Below are positions 1 to 12,644 of a stretch of 64,000 nucleotides of DNA, in pieces. The stretch lies in NCBI GenBank assembly GCA_011634665.1, contig WAEK01000003.1:142501-206500 (forward strand), in the 5' to 3' direction. The position numbers and the translations under genes are program-made. Origin of the DNA: Mortierella sp. BCC40632. Lineage: Eukaryota; Mortierellomycota; Mortierellomycetes; Mortierellales; Mortierellaceae. The notes below the pieces were generated by a model. The model was given only the letters and a program-made list of their open reading frames with translations. It had not been told where the DNA came from and did not search any database. The first letter of the stretch is position 1; each line of letters starts with the position of its first letter.

Positions 1-1255
1 GTGATTTCTTGGGTCCCAAGGTCTCGACTGTTCGAAGAGTCGAAGATGATCCCTGACTTCCTTCACTTGAGCTCGTCCCCGATTTTCCGATCCAGAGTCC
101 ATCCAAGCCTAATCCTAACCCAGAGGTGCTTCGTGGTGTATTAGCAATGGCAAATCCTTCAGAGATTGGACTGTAGAGGGGCGATCGGTGGTGGTGGTCC
201 GTGCCTTCCAGATTATGGTCAAGCCGGTCACTAGTCTGGACGCCATCGATGGTGTAAGCCTTGGGGTCATTGGGTTCCAATGACTCTGTAGAAGAAACAA
301 CACCAAATTGGTCGCTGACCGATGAACTACGAGAGCTCCAAATCCGGATATCGATACTGGGTCGAGTGGTTGGTGTAGCTTGGGTTGCTTCGGCGCGGGC
401 AAGGGTATATTTGATGATTTGATATATCCGATGATCCCGGATTGCAATGGCTAGTTGCAAGATTGGTTGAATATCGACAGGAGGGTAATTCTATTATTTT
501 TTTTTTATAAAGTCAGAGAAACGATAAATAAGGTATTTTTTTTTTAATGTGAGAGGAAAAGGCGAGTAACTGGGCATTGACAAATATAAAAAAAAAGACT
601 CTTTTCTTACCTGAAGCAGCTTGACATTGTCCGCAAAGTCACCCTCCAATAGATCGGATCGAAGATGACTATCAGGCAAAAAAAAAAAAAAAAAAAAAAA
701 AAAACAGAGCGATATTAGTTTTTTTTAACCACCATCAACGTCCTGGAGCCCGATCATCGCCCTAGATTCATCCACAGGTATAAGAAATACAAATATATGT
801 AGAGACGAAGAAAAGAAAACAAGAGATTCTCACTTACCAGACCATTGCACATCCAAAATCCAACAAGAAATCATAATCCCTCTCAACCCCATCCGTATCC
901 GCCAAGACCGAATCCCATATCCGCCAAACATCCGGAACCTCGAATTCCTGCGTACAAAGGACAGTCAACCAACGGAATCCATAATATTCAGGAGCGATCC
1001 CTTTTTCCTCCAGATTCCTCCAAAGAGGTTCGTCGTATTGCTTAAGTCGTTGATTCATTCGGGCGATGGAGGAACCGATGCCACTGCTCCGGTCACGATC
1101 CAGGGAACGAACGAAATGATCTCGGAAATGACCCATTAATAAATGGAAAAGCCAGAACGACTCGGCCTCTGCGTGGGCTACAAGTATGGGAGAGTGAAAA
1201 TGGAAGAGTTGAAAGGAAAAAAAAGAGTCGTTTTTAGACAAAATACAATCACATA

Positions 1256-1287
<32 letters not shown>

Positions 1288-1539
1288 AAAAAAGAAAAAA
1301 AAAAGGGAGGGGGTCACGCCAACTGAATTCGAGATGTATTTTTTTTTTTTCATCGTCCTTTCTTCTTTTCTTTTTTTTTTCTTCTACCTCGACTGGTTTC
1401 ATCAGGGTCGTTCGCCAAAAGGTAATAGAGAGGTCCCAAGATTTCATTCATCCCTTGAACATAACCTACACCTGGATTCAATTTTGCATAAATAAACAAG
1501 ATACGCTCAATCGCCTCCCAATGAAGGTCCTGTGGCAAG

Positions 1540-1570
<31 letters not shown>

Positions 1571-2628
1571 GACTGTCTTCCTTTTCATCTTTCTTGTCCT
1601 CCCTCTTGTCGCTCTTCTTTCCATTCCTTGTCTCTGATTCTGTCTGCTCTGGACTGCTGCTGCCTTCCTTGTCAGAGACTTGTCGTTTTTTGGTAAAAGT
1701 CTCTTGAAGTTTAGAGGCTTGAACACTATGAGGTTGATGTTGCCTCGAACCAAAATCCTGATTCAAGTGAGCCACCCGCTTAAACAATGATCGTCTGGTC
1801 GGGATCGGCGAAAACAAATAATCCGGCAACGAATCCTTTTGGTTGGTGTTCAGATCCGGAACTGAAGTCGTACTAGTGAGAGGAAGTTGAAGAGAAGGAG
1901 GAAGTGGAGGAGGTGGAGGAGATGTGGTGGTAGTAGCAGCAGTAGCAGCAACAACAACACTCATTCCTCTGGGTTTGGGGAGTCTCCGAGGGGAATCACC
2001 AGGAGAGGTCTTGGGGTTGGTACTAGGTATCTGTGACAGCGGCGTCACATATCCATGGTCGAAAGAGTAAGAGGGGACTGGATCGGGTGTTTGTTTCCGC
2101 TGCGCCCGTGGAGACATGAGAGTGACTGTTTGACGTCTCTTGGGTCTTGGTGTCGTCGCTTGAGCATTTCCCGCTGACCGAGTCAGGTCCACACTAGAAA
2201 AATGAAGAGTGCTACGTCGCTGCACCCCTGCGCCAAAGGGTGCTGTTCTATTCATTTCAACCGTCCTCACTGTATCAGGCTCAGAGACAAAGGCCTGTGG
2301 TTGAAGGACAATACTAGGGGTGGATGATTTCGGCGAGGCTTTTGTCAAAGGTACTGCCTCCACTGACTGTTGTACTTTACGACTTTTCGGCTCAATACTC
2401 AAAGGGCAAAGGGGCGAATAGGGTATAGGGAGCTGGAAGAATGCGAAATCCGGGAGTGTCCTCCTGACGTCCTTGTCGATTTGCTCCAGAGTGATGTTGT
2501 CCTGCAAGTAGGCAGACCACTTGGGGTCTTTATCCCTTTTAGTAGCCTTTTGGGAAATCAAACGGGCTCGTTAGTCCTGTGGTCACTGTCGAATCCATAA
2601 AAAGTGCTAGGAGTAAGAATAGCATTTC

Positions 2629-2665
<37 letters not shown>

Positions 2666-3371
2666 ATAATAAATTACCTCGTGGTCGATTGAGACATGCT
2701 CGGGTTCTTGAAAATCAGGATCCACGATCAGGTCCTTGACAAAGCTCTGGAAACAGGAGTAGAGTCAATAAAGATGGATACCAGTCCTGTTATTTTTCAG
2801 CATTATCGTCTTAAGTTCAACACTATCAACACCATGGTGAAAAAGAAAAAAAAAAAAAAAAAAAATATAAAGAGCCATTCTTTCTGCCCTTTCTACTTGC
2901 ATAGTAATGTCGCCGTTGCTCTAGAAGGACTGAATCCCATTGAGACTTGTCCTCGGGCAAGTAACCAAGCAGGACCTTCCAGCATGTCTGACGGAGGCCT
3001 GGCTTGTCAGGAATGCCTGTGTTGGTGCAGATCCAAAAGAAACTTGGGGGGGTTAGACCTGTTTATGCAACGGGTAAAAAGTCGATTGCTCGTCTTATTT
3101 TTTTTTCTTTTTCTTTTTGTGGACGGACCAGCAAAACAAAGTTCCTTGAACTCTTTGATATTGATGAGATGTCCTTCGACTGGCGAAAGGCGTCGCTCGA
3201 ATTGACTGATGCTATCAGAAGGGAACAAGAGTATTCGAGAGTGTGTCAGCCGTATGACCCTGAGAGAGAGAGAGGGAGAGAGAGAAAGAAGAAATCCTTT
3301 CACCTGAAAGAACGACCTGAAGAGGAGAAGGGGAGGGGAATAGTAGCATACCGCGCGATATAAGTCTCCAT
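1..3371 (-). CDS. TBC1D13-like Rab GTPase-activating protein, 3' end beyond window
   Basis: Predicted Rab GAP of the TBC family, acting on membrane-traffic Rabs. I read eight exons: 3371-3352, 3211-3129, 3016-2901, 2746-2678, 2546-1388, 1177-838, 668-611 and 490 to the window edge, in frame throughout (at least 778 residues). The start METYIARISQFERRL, then GIPDKPGLRQTCWKVLLGY, IDKDVRR, HWEAIERILFIYAKLNPG, YVQGMNEI, the FRWLTVLCTQEF region with a DVWRIWDS helix, and LLEGDFADNVKLLQ follow human TBC1D13 in order. Fungal additions are a Ser/Pro/Thr-rich insert of roughly 230 residues with an Asp run splitting the TBC domain in exon 5, and a long low-complexity tail in the last exon that has no stop before position 1. 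The usual arginine finger motif (IxxDxxR) is present as IDKDVRR. Family assignment is firm; the target Rab is unknown. Confidence 0.88.
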
Positions 3372-4442
3372 AGGTGAGTGTTCTGCCTGTTTGCTGAAGA
3401 CCTCTTTTGTGTAAAGTGAAGAGAGTGCGACTCGATGGATAAGCAGGATTCAGAATAGAGATGGGGGAATGTGCGAAGCTAATGCAACTTGCTAATGGCT
3501 GAATGGGAGGACAATGAAGAACAAAAAAAAAAAAAAAAAAAGGGAGGAAAGAGGTGAATGACATGAGAAGAGGCTGCAAGTGGCGGGCGTTTGCAGCTCT
3601 TTTTTAGCCATCAATATTTCAGCTCTGCCATTCTGTCACTAGCTCTCTCTCGCGCGCGCTCTCTCTCTCTCTCTCTCTCTGAGTACCTCGCCTTCGCCTA
3701 CCTCCTGGAAACATGCAGCGTTCCGTAGCCTCAGATCAAGGCGCCATATCCGTGGGCTCATTGCCTCGCCTCCGGCCTCCACGCGTACGCCTCACAGGCA
3801 TGCCCTCGCTTCACTTTACTCTCTTCCCTTCCTTTTTTTTATGGCCCGAGTTATTCTCGACGAGCACTTGGGTATCTGCAGGTTGTCCGGAAGAGGCTTG
3901 TCCTGTCCTGTCCTGTCCTGTCCTGTGGTGGTTTTGTATTCTTGTCCCAATCTGCAAGTGGGCATCATGCTGAGCCTGTCGATATACCCGTCCCCCCTCT
4001 CTCTCTCTCTCTTTCTGACCCCCTTGGGTGGTCCTTTTGGAGAGGAAAACGCCGAGTAAAATCCTCCACTTATACACATACCATCTCTCTTGTTCTTATT
4101 CTCTATCTCTATCTCTCTCTCTCTCTCTCGGGTCCCATCATTACCCAAGTGCTCTTTCCGGGGACCCGGGGATGATTTGGTATTACAGCCCATGAGAAAC
4201 GCGTCGGACACAGTTTTGAGCCTGAGCGTCTTGGTTGTCGATGGGGCAGTTGACTCGAGTCAGGGAACGAGAAGGTCAGAGTCTGTCGTGAAACTACCCT
4301 TAACGGATCGAAACATTTTTTTCTGTCTCTCGGCTCTCAGCCTGTCGTGACCATGATATAGAGGAGAGGGCGAGAGAGTTTAGCGAGAGAATGAGAGAGA
4401 GAGAGAGAGAGAGGAAGAGAAGTGAGAGAGAAAGAGAGAAAG

Positions 4443-4487
<45 letters not shown>

Positions 4488-4760
4488 AACGCGTAGGGCG
4501 AAAAAAAAAAAAGAAAAAAAAAGAGAGATGTCTACTTTGCTCCATCCTTTCTCTCTCTTTGGGTCCAAGACATTTAGATCTGCTCTTTCATTAATTCATC
4601 CTCTACACAACGACTCAATTCTCTGGATAGCAAGCCTTGCCATCAGCCAGTGTCATTCCAGCATCATTTGCTCCTCCTCGGGACCACGGATTGTCAGTCG
4701 AAAAAAAAAAAAAAAAATAATAATAATACGTGCAAGCAGGCAGCAAAACAAGAACAAGAC
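3372..4760. promoter_or_regulatory. Divergent intergenic region between TBC gene and MBF gene
   Basis: About 1.4 kb separates the two start codons. It holds CT and GA tracts (3656-3680, 3998-4013, 4110-4128, 4391-4484), a TGTCC pentanucleotide run at 3900-3925 and poly-A stretches. An open frame at 3713 could be a leader exon of the MBF gene but has no convincing splice partner. I see no other gene here; presumably it contains both promoters and the 5' untranslated regions. Confidence 0.5.
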
Positions 4761-7461
4761 ATGTCCATCTACACCGCCATTTATTCGGGCGTGCCCGTCT
4801 TTGAACTCATGTGCCGCGGCATTGCCGTCATGCGCCGACGTGAGGACTCTTACTTGAATGCTACCCAGATTCTCAAAGTCGCCGGTATCGAAAAGGGGAG
4901 ACGTACAAAGATTCTCGAGCGAGAGGTATTGATAGGCGAACATGAGAAGGTCCAAGGTGGATATGGCAAATACCAAGGAACATGGTAAAGAAACGTTGTA
5001 CTTTTTTCTCTTTTTCCTTTCGTTCTTTTTTTTTTTACGCATGGCTAGATAGAATACTCTGCTGGAGGCCAAAAGAGTGAATCGACGACTCGAGTTGTTT
5101 GTTTTTCATCCTCCAACACTTCTAACTTTTTCCTTTTCTCTCTCTCTTTCTTTCTTTCTTCCTTTCTTCTTCTTCTTTTTCCTCTTCTTCTTCTTTCATT
5201 CAATTCGGCTCATTGGCGACCAGGGTGCCGTTTATTCGAGGCAAAGAGCTGGCAAAGCAATACAAGGTCGAGTCCTTTTTACGCCCACTCTTTGATTATG
5301 ACATCTATCGCGAAGATGTTGATATAATTACCCCGACAAAAGACTCCATCAACAAGGCAAAGGACACATCAGGAGTAGCCAAACAGGCCAAAGGATCCTC
5401 CGCCTCTCCCAGACTTAGCCCCATGTCCAAGAGAGCTCGAAGTTCATCTGCAAAGCCAAGTGGGTCTCAGACTTTTAGTGCACCTTCCATGACCCCGTCT
5501 CCTCTTCATCCTTCTTTCAATACGACTTCACCTTCCATTCCCCAATCCCCACAATGGCATGTCGACCCACCTCCCCGGAAAAAAGTCAAAGCAGCAAGCT
5601 CGCCACCACCTTCTCAATCCTTTGACCATGATTTTACGCAGGATGCAGATGTGGCAGAGTATGAACATGGAGATCTCTTACAACCCGAACCCATCCCGAA
5701 TCCATCTGCAGAAGAGCCTTTAGAAGGAGCAGAAAAATATCGAGCCATCTTGATGGCCATCTTTTTGAACGAAGAGACGGAGGAGCTCCCATCGTTACTG
5801 ACCGACCCTTCTGTTCCGAGTGACATGGACATTGACCTTGTGATTGATGACCAAGGACATACCGCTCTCCACTGGGCGGCAGCACTTGCACGGATACAAG
5901 TCTTGGAGCTTCTGGTTCAAAAGCATACGGATATCCGACGAGTCAATTACAATGGAGAGTCGGCCCTAATTCGGGCCGTGCTGGTGACCAACAATTTTGA
6001 CAAGCAAACGTTCCCTCATCTGCTCAATATTCTTCACAAGGCCATTTCGATTGTTGATAACAAGAACCGGACGGTTTTACATCATATTGCCATCACGGCC
6101 GGGATTCGAGGACGAGGAACGGCCTCTCATTATTATATGGAGTGTCTAATGGAGTGGATTGCACGAAATGGAGGTGATTTTTCTTCGATCATTGATATCC
6201 AAGACAAGAACGGCGATACGGCCTTGACCATTGCTGCCAGAATTGGGGATCGTTACCTGTCCAAGTTCTTGATTGATGTTGGTGCGAATCGAGATATTGA
6301 AAACAAGGTTGGATTGAAGGCAGATGATTTTGGTGTGGAGGAAGTAGAGGTAAGATCGACTCTTTTGACTTTTTATTGCTTAGGGAGGGATATGAATGGT
6401 TTTTTTTTTTTTTTTTTTTTTTTCTGCCCTTGAAGGGGAGGAAAAAAGACGTTGTTCTAACGGACATGATCCATGATGATCGATTTAGGCCGGACTCTCG
6501 GAGCAGCCCTATGTACAACGGACCTACACCGCCTCGGGGAACGCAGATGCATCGGCTAAAGAGCTGCAATCCAGCAAACGAGGCAAGGAAATCATGTCAG
6601 GTAAGATTGGTTGAGACAGCGAGGAATATTTTTTTTTCATCCCCCTTACCTGGAGGTGTTTGCACAGTGTTTTGTCCCACCTCCACACTCAACACCGAAA
6701 TGATTTCATTGTCAATGAAAATAGTTGTACAAAAAATGGTGGACGAGCTAGATGTGGAATTTACGCAAGAGATCATGACGAGACAGGGTCAACTCCATGA
6801 GACACAGGAGCAGCTACGAAGAGCGACACGGGAGTTGACGGATACAAGGAGAGGTATCAAGCAATTTCGAGATCAAGCTCAACATCTTGCAGAGGCACAT
6901 CAAAAGATCAAGAATTTGGAGCAAGCCCTTGAGGAAGAATCCCAAAAGACTCGACAACAAAAGGGCTACACCACCAAACTTCGTAACAGCAGCGAGGACA
7001 TTGACAGTTTGTTGGATGTTAAAAAGTCTTCTGGATCGGCTCAGGGGGATCATGGTTCCCAAATGGCTAACGCACCGGCGACCCAGACCGAGCTTGATCT
7101 GACAGCACGCGAAAAGTTAGCGGAACAAGAGTTGATCCAACTTCGATCCCGAGTGCATGCTTATCAAAAGAATGATGAGGAACTTTCTCAGGAGCTTGTG
7201 GAGATGAGAGGAAAATCTTCGGCCAAGGAGCTTCAATGCAAGAAGGTAATAGCGATTTGTTGCAATATTCCATTGGAAAAGGTGGATGATTTGCTCGTGC
7301 CTTTGACGTTGGCGGTGGAGAGTGATGGAGCGAGTCTTGATTTGACACGAGTGGCCGGGTTTATGAGCCGGGTGAAACAACAGGAGGGGATGGCACTTGC
7401 ATCGTTGGCGGCTGGTGCATCTGCATCTTCGGGGGCGATCACCAACAGTAGTGCTGAGTAA
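4761..7461 (+). CDS. MBF-type cell-cycle transcription factor (APSES DNA-binding domain plus ankyrin repeats)
   Basis: Predicted DNA-binding or core subunit of the MBF/SBF complex that drives G1/S genes in the nucleus. Exons 4761-4984, 5224-6349, 6489-6600 and 6725-7461 join in frame to 732 residues. Residues about 1-110 form the APSES/KilA-N domain ([43 protein letters not shown] then [13 protein letters not shown]). A Ser/Pro-rich linker with a basic KKVK patch follows. Ankyrin repeats occupy about 270-450 ([35 protein letters not shown]), and the C-terminal third is a coiled coil ending in [13 protein letters not shown] and VAGFMSRVK, as in Mbp1/Res proteins. The start at 4761 puts the protein directly on the APSES domain as in relatives. 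Which paralogue it is (Res1, Res2 or Swi4-like) cannot be decided from sequence reading. Confidence 0.92.
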
Positions 7462-7785
7462 AAAGAAGAAAAGAAAAGAAAAAAAAAAGTAAAGAAACAA
7501 AAAAAAAAAAAGCATGGATGGTTTCTTGTCGGGATGACCGGAACTACTCACGGATACCCCTCTCACAGCTCATCTCGGCCATTATGTCCTTTTTTTTTTT
7601 TCTGCAAAGAGTGCTCAAAAGAAAAAAAGAAAAAATAAATCAACAACAACATCAACATCAACAGTAATAAAGTCTTTGCATTGGAAACTCTATGATTCCC
7701 CACGATCGGGAAAGTGTGTTGCGACTTTATACAGGTGTATTTGTAGAGGTGGGATGTGTGCTGTATGTATGAGAGGTGTTATTGG

Positions 7786-7843
<58 letters not shown>

Positions 7844-7846
7844 ACT
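7462..7846. other. Convergent 3' intergenic region with CT microsatellite
   Basis: The MBF gene and the small gene on the other strand converge here. The stretch holds A-rich and T-rich runs that may contain both polyadenylation regions, CAACAACATCAACATCAAC-type trinucleotides near 7640, and a CT tract at about 7793-7838 just after the stop of the minus-strand gene. No gene is visible. Confidence 0.5.
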
Positions 7847-8474
7847 CTATTCGAGCTCTTCTGCGTTGAGGGCATCCAATTGACTCTTGAGTTCCAAGAT
7901 CTTGAGTCCAATCTTGCGCTGGATATCCAACTTCTGTTCCTCGCTCAATCCATTCAACAGATCGTCATAACGGTTCAAGCAATCGAGGACTGCCTGCTTT
8001 GCTGCTTCCTTGTCATCGTTGTAGTATACAGTTCCACGAGCCTCTTCTGCGTACTCGAGCTATTTGAGAAGAGAGGTTTATGAAAGAAAAAAGAAAAAAA
8101 AAAAGAAAAGGTGTTAAAAAAGTATGAAACGATATTCTTTCAGCATTCCTCTGAGAAAAGAAAAGAGGAGGATAAAAGACTAAAGCCTTGTGTATATGTG
8201 TGAGTATGTGTGTGTGTACCTCATCACGAGCAAGCATGAACAAGTCGGTGATCTCTTGAACACCCTTCTCGACTGTCACTGCCTCGCCAGCGAAGGCGAT
8301 GCGAGAAGGAGAGACAAAAGTACGGTGCTGAGGTGGCATCATGACTCTGGGAAGGATCGCGATGGATGGAGTTGCTGCGCTGCGCAGACGCGAGATCGAG
8401 AGGGCAGTTCGTGCCTGGGAGACAATGTGGATCCCGATCCTGGTTCTGGCAGCGAGTGCGACTGAAGCGATCAT
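7847..8474 (-). CDS. Small protein of unknown function with a mitochondrial-type leader
   Basis: Two exons, 8474-8220 and 8059-7847, join after a GTACAC donor and before an AAATAG acceptor to give 155 residues. The first 55 or so residues are rich in Ala, Arg, Ser and Ile with no acid (MIASVALAARTRIGIHIVSQ...), typical of a mitochondrial targeting leader. The remainder is acidic and helical: VEKGVQEITDLFMLARDELEYA, then NDDEAAKQAVLDCLNRYDDLL and a C-terminal helix KIGLKILELKSQLDAL. I do not recognise the family. Location in mitochondria is inference from the leader only. It is tail-to-tail with the MBF gene and head-to-head with the choline kinase gene across 1.6 kb. Confidence 0.75.
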
Positions 8475-8714
8475 GATGTTGAGACGGAGAAGAAAGAGTA
8501 AAGGGGGGAATGTGACCTCAAGAGAATAATGAGACAGAAGAGCTGAAGGAACAAAAGAAAAGAAAAAGTGAGAAAGAGGTGAATGTGATTCGAGTTTGCA
8601 TTCTATTCTTTTTTATTCTCATGTGCAGTTATGAATGGAAGAGGCGAGGTGGGGTAGAGAGTGGGGGAGGGGGTGGGACGGCCTTTGGAGATTATCAGAG
8701 TAAAGAGTGGAGAA

Positions 8715-8749
<35 letters not shown>

Positions 8750-9560
8750 AAGGTTTATGCTGCCTCTTTCCTGCACTGTCCGCATTACGGGATCGAGCTC
8801 TCATCGGCCAGTGCCCGCCTCCCTCCCCCCCAAGGCGCGTGTTTCTTCTTTTTCTCTTTTCTTTTTTTTTTTCTCAAGAAGGGTGCCCGCCTCCGGAATA
8901 CACGACAGCATTGTTGTCGCACAGATCTCGAGCAGCAAAGGAATGCATGCTCCGTTTCATTGATGAAAAGGATAATCCTTCCTCTGAGAATACAGAGTTT
9001 TGTTCTCTTTAGTCAACTCTCTTTTGTCATGGATCACGTTCCAAGATGGGTCTATTGGTGGTGAGGCGCAAAGGGCGGTTGGAACAAGAGATCTTTATCG
9101 GGAGAGGGGGAGTGGGAGCCCTTTACGACTTTTTTTCCTCTGTTAAACAGCTGGATAGTATTTACCTGGATCAATTACGTTGTCTATCGGATAAAGTCAA
9201 TAAGGTGTGTTTTGACTGAGACAAGAGAGGGTTCTTGTTCACTGAACATTGCGATTGGGGACAAACCTCGTTGCTGTAGAAACTGGCAACAGTAAGAAGA
9301 GAGAGAGAGCAAGAGAGAAAGAAAGCACATGCTTGACAGTTACTCTCTGCCGCTCTGTACGACGGCAGGAGATGGTCTAGTGCAACCATCGGTTCTATCG
9401 GCCAGGCGCCAGGATGAGAAGGTCAAGGGAGGAGGTTCATGGTGAAATGTGGAAGAGTATGATGATGGTAAATGGGATGATGCAATGTGGAAACAGTAAT
9501 TTTTTTTTTTTTTTTTTTTTCAGTGGTGAAGAGATTGAGTTAAGGAAGAGACGAGCGAGT

Positions 9561-9607
<47 letters not shown>

Positions 9608-9838
9608 AGAGAGAGAGAAACCGCTCACACGACCCCAAATTTGAACCAGGGCAAGGTGTTGATTGCCCGAGTCTACTACATCACATCACATCTCCTCGTG
9701 CTTGCCCGTGGCCAGAAGAGGCTTCTGACGAAACCGCCGGTCGTTCTTTGCCCCAAAGAAAGCTAAAAGAGAGACCACACCTGCCCGTTTTCTTTTCTTC
9801 TGCCTCTCTCTTTTTTTCTTCTTCTTTCTCTTTTCTTC

Positions 9839-9869
<31 letters not shown>

Positions 9870-10074
9870 TTCTCCTCTTGCTTTATTCTTCTTTTATTTC
9901 TCATTCTCTCCTCCCTGCACGATTGCAATCCACTCGTGCTTGCCGAAATCTTCATTTGCTCATCCTTGCATAAACACCTTTACACAATCCCTCGAAATCA
10001 CACGAGCTAATCCCTGTCCTCGTGTCCTCCTACTCCACCTCCTCGTAATCCTTCATCAAACATTGACCCATCTC
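8475..10074. promoter_or_regulatory. 1.6-kb divergent intergenic region, microsatellite-rich
   Basis: Lies between the starts of the small mitochondrial-type gene (-) and the choline kinase gene (+). It contains GA tracts at 8718-8747 and 9565-9602, a poly-T at 9500-9520, an AC repeat at 9840-9853 and CT tracts at 9854-9870. A 58-codon frame at 9045-9221 has no recognisable features. A B-box-like sequence at about 9630-9645 on the minus strand was examined and rejected as a tRNA. I see no supported gene. Confidence 0.45.
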
Positions 10075-10721
10075 ATGACCAGCTGCTCTCCCGTAGAGGA
10101 TCCCGCTCCTGCTAGGATCAATCACCAAGACTCCGATCCCGATCATGAACCCCGCCATTCCACCGGGGTCTCTACCGATAGTGATGAGCCTCTGGACGAC
10201 CTGCCCGAAGGTTCCACAGCGTTTTATGTCGAGTCCTCCTGGGGACTGCAGCCTCTTCGTCTTCCCGCGTATACGCCTTCCTCCGCCGCCCGTGAAGCCT
10301 CGCACCATCCAGATTCGCCACCAACCACACCCGTGGACGATCCGATCTATCGCTCTGGTTCCAAAAAGCACTTTGGATTCTCCTCTCGCCAGAGCAGAGC
10401 CTCGTCTATCTTTCCTTGGCAGAAGCACCGACCTGCAGTCTTTCATCAATATGCGCCCCACCGGCCTCCACTGAGCAAGAGATCCAGCCTCGCAGGATTG
10501 AAGGTCTTGCCCATGTCGGATCCTGATGCTGTCAAGTTCCTTGACGACGAAGAGCTCGATCTTTTGTAGGTCTCCCTTTTTTGGTTCTTGTATTTCGCGG
10601 GGATACACGAGCCATGAGGACGCCTTTAACCTTGTTTTTTATTTTTTCTTTTTCGAGGGTGGAGGGAAGTGGCTCGTTGTCGGTTGTTGTACCAGGAGAG
10701 TAGACGGTTATTCTTCCTCCT

Positions 10722-10755
<34 letters not shown>

Positions 10756-12423
10756 AGAACGCCAAGACATTCATGGCTGACCACATTGCTTGCTAACCGA
10801 ATTTGTCTAATTCGACCCCCGCCAAAAAAAAAAAAAAAAAAAATCAATACCAAATATCCAAATGAAAATTAGGTCACTCAAGGGCGATCAGCTTCCAAAG
10901 CGCGTACTGGAACTGCTCCACAAAATGGAGATTCAGGATTGGGCAGAGGTCACGGATCCTCAGTTGCTCGTCATGGAGCGCATCAGTGGTGCTATGACCA
11001 ACTGCATCTTTCTTGTCTCAGGACCCCCATCCTCCACCACACCCTCTGTCGAGGGCGCTGAACCCAAGCCGCGAAAAGTCCTGCTTCGAGTCTACGGCAT
11101 TGGTCTCGAGGCCCTTTTCTCGCGAAGCAATGAACTCCACTGGCTTGGGAACCTCTCGACCATGGACATTGGACCTTCGCTCTTGGGTATCTTTAAGAAT
11201 GGTCGTTTCGAGCAATATGTAGAGTCGACCACACTGACAAAGGAAGACATCCGTGAGCCAAGGACCTCAAGGCATATTGCCCACCGAATGTGTGAACTCC
11301 ATAACATTGTTAATATCTTTCCCCCACCAGAGGGGACCATTCCTCAGTCGCAAGCCAACATTGCCAAGTGGTTGCCACTCGCTCGTGATGCTATTGAAAA
11401 GATTTGTACAAAGGATTTATCGAAGCGAGCTGTCATGAATGAGTTTGACTTTGATCTTTTGGTCAAGGAGATTGATGAGATTCACCAAGAGCTTCTTGCT
11501 GTGCACTCGCCTCTTGTCTTTGCCCATAACGATGTAAGTCTACCATTTTCTTTCTTTTCTTTTTCTTTCTGTGTTGGTTGTCATCCGTATGGTTTAAAGA
11601 GATTGATGAAGCTGACAATACCTCTTTCTCTCTTTTTTTTTTTTTTTTTCAAACCCTGGACCCATAGACTCAATATGGCAACATTCTGAGATCAACAGAC
11701 GACGAAGGAGAGTTGGTTGTTATTGATTTCGAATATGCAGGCTACAACACGCGAGCGTTCGACATTGCCAATCACTTTTGTGAGTGGACTGCAGATTATC
11801 ATTCGGATCGACCTTCGGTTCTTCATCCAAGTTGGTACCCAACCAAGGAAGAACAACTCAATTTCTTGGAAGCCTATGTGGAAGCCGAGATTGCAATGTG
11901 TGGACATCACTTGACGGCCATTAATTTGGACAAGTATGCCAAGCGTCGTTCTCGAAAGCGAAACAGTATTGCTCAAGCGATTACGGAGGGGTTGGGCAAG
12001 GCAGCGTCCAAGGCAGTTTCGGCTGCGAATGCATTCCGAGCTAAAAGTCCGACCTCGAAGGCAACCCGGGAGGCGAATGGTCGTAGCTCGAGTGAAGGAC
12101 GAAGTTCGACGGAAGAGAATGGGGTCTCGAAGCCATCAAATGGTCATTCAGTGACCAAAGTTCAAGAAGCGACTGCGAACATGTCTTTGACCAAGGGAGA
12201 GTTGAGCGATGGGAATGGTAGTAGCAGTGGAGTGACCAAGGCCGAGATTCTGGATAGTATGTACAAGGAAGTGAACAAGTTTGCATTGACGTCGCATATC
12301 ATGTGGGGACTCTGGGGATTGATTCAAGCAACCCAGAGTGAGATTGAGTTTGATTATTTTGAATATGCACTTCAGCGATTGTCCGAATTTAGACGTCGTC
12401 GGGATGAGTTTATGTCTCTATGA
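10075..12423 (+). CDS. Choline/ethanolamine kinase
   Basis: Phosphorylates choline and/or ethanolamine with ATP, the first step of the CDP-choline (Kennedy) pathway. Exons 10075-10565, 10873-11533 and 11668-12423 join in frame to 635 residues. Exon 1 (about 164 residues) is a Ser/Pro-rich N-terminal extension. The kinase starts near GDQLPKRVLELLHKM, with the nucleotide loop ISGAMTNCIFLV. Brenner's motif HNDTQYGNIL is created by the exon 2/3 junction, and the choline kinase motif VIDFEYAGYNTRAFDIANHFCEW follows. An insert of about 110 residues rich in Ser, Lys and Asn (from KRRSRKRNS) interrupts the C-terminal domain before ALTSHIMWGLWGLIQ. The ATG at 10075 is the first in its frame after stops. 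Substrate preference cannot be read from the sequence. Confidence 0.93.
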
Positions 12424-12644
12424 GGAATAGTTGAAGACATTTGACTCCTTGAACCCTCCCTTTTTTTTTTTATGCAAAGATAAATAAATTTGATCCGCGC
12501 AGCTTTCTACTCTTTCTCGCTCTCTCTTTAAACTCCATCTCATCACCTCGCTCCTGTTCTCTCTAATCTCATTCACATTATTGCAGATAATACTTTTTTT
12601 TACTAATTTATTTTGTGTGTTCAAGAGTTGTTGTAATGTCAAGC

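Noticed and set aside
3713..3973. Leader exon for the MBF gene starting MQRSVASDQGAIS
   Set aside because: No donor that joins in frame to the exon at 4,761, and the APSES domain already starts at its own ATG.
9610..9705. Possible tRNA on the minus strand (GGTTCAAATTTGG resembles a B box and flanking bases can pair as an acceptor stem)
   Set aside because: No A box or D arm, no credible anticodon stem, and the T stem needs three G-T pairs. Treated as chance.
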